A DNA stretch of 64,000 nt from Flavobacterium resistens. GTDB lineage: Bacteria > Bacteroidota > Bacteroidia > Flavobacteriales > Flavobacteriaceae. The notes under the pieces are model-generated. The model was given only the letters and a program-made list of their open reading frames with translations. It was not told the DNA's origin and ran no database searches. The DNA lies in the NCBI RefSeq assembly GCF_900182645.1, contig NZ_FXTA01000006.1, forward strand, positions 1-64,000, read 5' to 3'. Within the stretch, counting starts at the first letter, position 1. Every line of letters begins with the position of its first letter. Shown here piece by piece: positions 63,579 through 64,000 of the stretch. A program made the position numbers and the translations under genes.

Positions 63579-64000
63579 TCAAACCCTGTTATAATCCGCT
63601 TTCCAGTGAATGATTGCTTTTTTGATGGCATCGCCGGTAAGATTGTTTTTTAAGGCATCTTCCAGCAAGGGTAAAAATTCATTGTCTGGTGCAAAACGAA
63701 GTGCGAAAATTTGGTCATCAGTTAATTTGTATTCGAATTCTTCAAGTCTTTTTCCAGTTAAAGTGAAGTAACGATAACGGAGTTCTAAGCGTACGATTCG
63801 GTTTTGTAAAATCAGGGCGTAATGCTGACGAAGCATGAAAGCCAGACAAAAAAGAAATATAAAGCAAACGCTTATAAAGGACCAAATTAACGTGTCGTTT
63901 GTAGTGCAGGCAAAATAAATGCTGCATAGCAAAAAGACAGTTAAAATGGGATAATATACAAAATGATGAGGTGTGTAAAATCGTATGTGGTTGTAATAGG
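63579..64000 (-). CDS. DUF6526-type membrane protein, 5' end outside window
   Basis: Minus strand. The frame is open to the right edge and upstream of the apparent TTG start at 63932, reading YYNHIRFYTPHHFVYYPILT, the N-terminal signature of the DUF6526 family. Two membrane segments follow (LTVFLLCSIYFACT and FISVCFIFLLFCLAFML), then a soluble domain with RYRYFTLTGKRLEEFEYKL and a C-terminal AIKKAIIHWKADYNRV. Only the first few residues are missing. Function unknown. Confidence 0.85.
   Translation of the reverse strand, partial: YYNHIRFYTPHHFVYYPILTVFLLCSIYFACTTNDTLIWSFISVCFIFLFCLAFMLRQHYALILQNRIVRLELRYRYFTLTGKRLEEFEYKLTDDQIFALRFAPDNEFLPLLEDALKNNLTGDAIKKAIIHWKADYNRV

Noticed and set aside
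1..64000. Insertion sequences, integrases or prophage
   Set aside because: No transposase, integrase or phage structural gene was recognised; tail-fibre-like repeats in 1-8.4 kb stand without other phage genes.

Overview
The window looks like a Flavobacterium-type (Bacteroidota) chromosome segment. Supporting signs are the AT-rich sequence, type IX secretion (T9SS) components with a gliding-motility-type C-terminal sorting domain, a SusC/SusD polysaccharide locus, promoters matching TTTG / TAnnTTTG, and intergenic palindromes typical of flavobacteria. No search could be run; all family names come from reading motifs.

Layout. (1) 1-12.7 kb is a surface-protein island: the 3' part of a long collagen-like (Gly-x-y) protein, five secreted paralogues with modular C-terminal heads, a T9SS type B substrate, its PorP/SprF-like partner and an OmpA-family protein. 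(2) 12.9-19.1 kb holds two tandem AraC regulators, small membrane proteins, two decayed genes and an outer-membrane barrel protein. (3) 19.4-30.1 kb, minus strand, holds two tandem paralogous operons that look like a peptide natural-product (RiPP-like) system I do not recognise. Each encodes short precursor-like peptides (four plus two), a secreted carboxypeptidase-regulatory-like protein, a two-domain protein joining a polyprenyl-synthase-like half to a class II terpene-cyclase-like half, and a membrane M50-type protease with a PqqD-like N-terminus. One operon also ends in a MauE/DoxX-thioredoxin fusion. (4) 30.5-37.4 kb, plus strand, holds a TPR/AraC hybrid regulator and a class I lanthipeptide-like cluster: precursor with an FNLD-like box and Gly-rich cleavage region, subtilisin-like lipoprotein, and a dehydratase split into two proteins. 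No LanC or exporter is visible. A palindromic operator-like sequence is shared by all three peptide transcription units, so they are probably one regulon.

(5) 37.5-50 kb is mostly housekeeping: tRNA-Tyr, a TlpA-like gene broken by an in-frame stop, a J-domain/KTSC protein, small conserved proteins, a MoxR-type ATPase with its VWA partner, a 2OG-Fe(II) oxygenase, a DMT transporter, a Glu/Leu/Phe/Val dehydrogenase behind a Cys/Met-rich leader-peptide region, and a sterol-desaturase-family protein. (6) 50.1-62 kb is a polysaccharide utilisation locus with a membrane TPR regulator, SusC/SusD, two accessory surface proteins, a GH71/GH99-like lipoprotein and a GH97 enzyme of the inverting SusB type, pointing to an alpha-glucan-like substrate. 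(7) The right edge holds an outer-membrane protein, a GC-rich intergenic element and the 3' part of a DUF6526-type protein.
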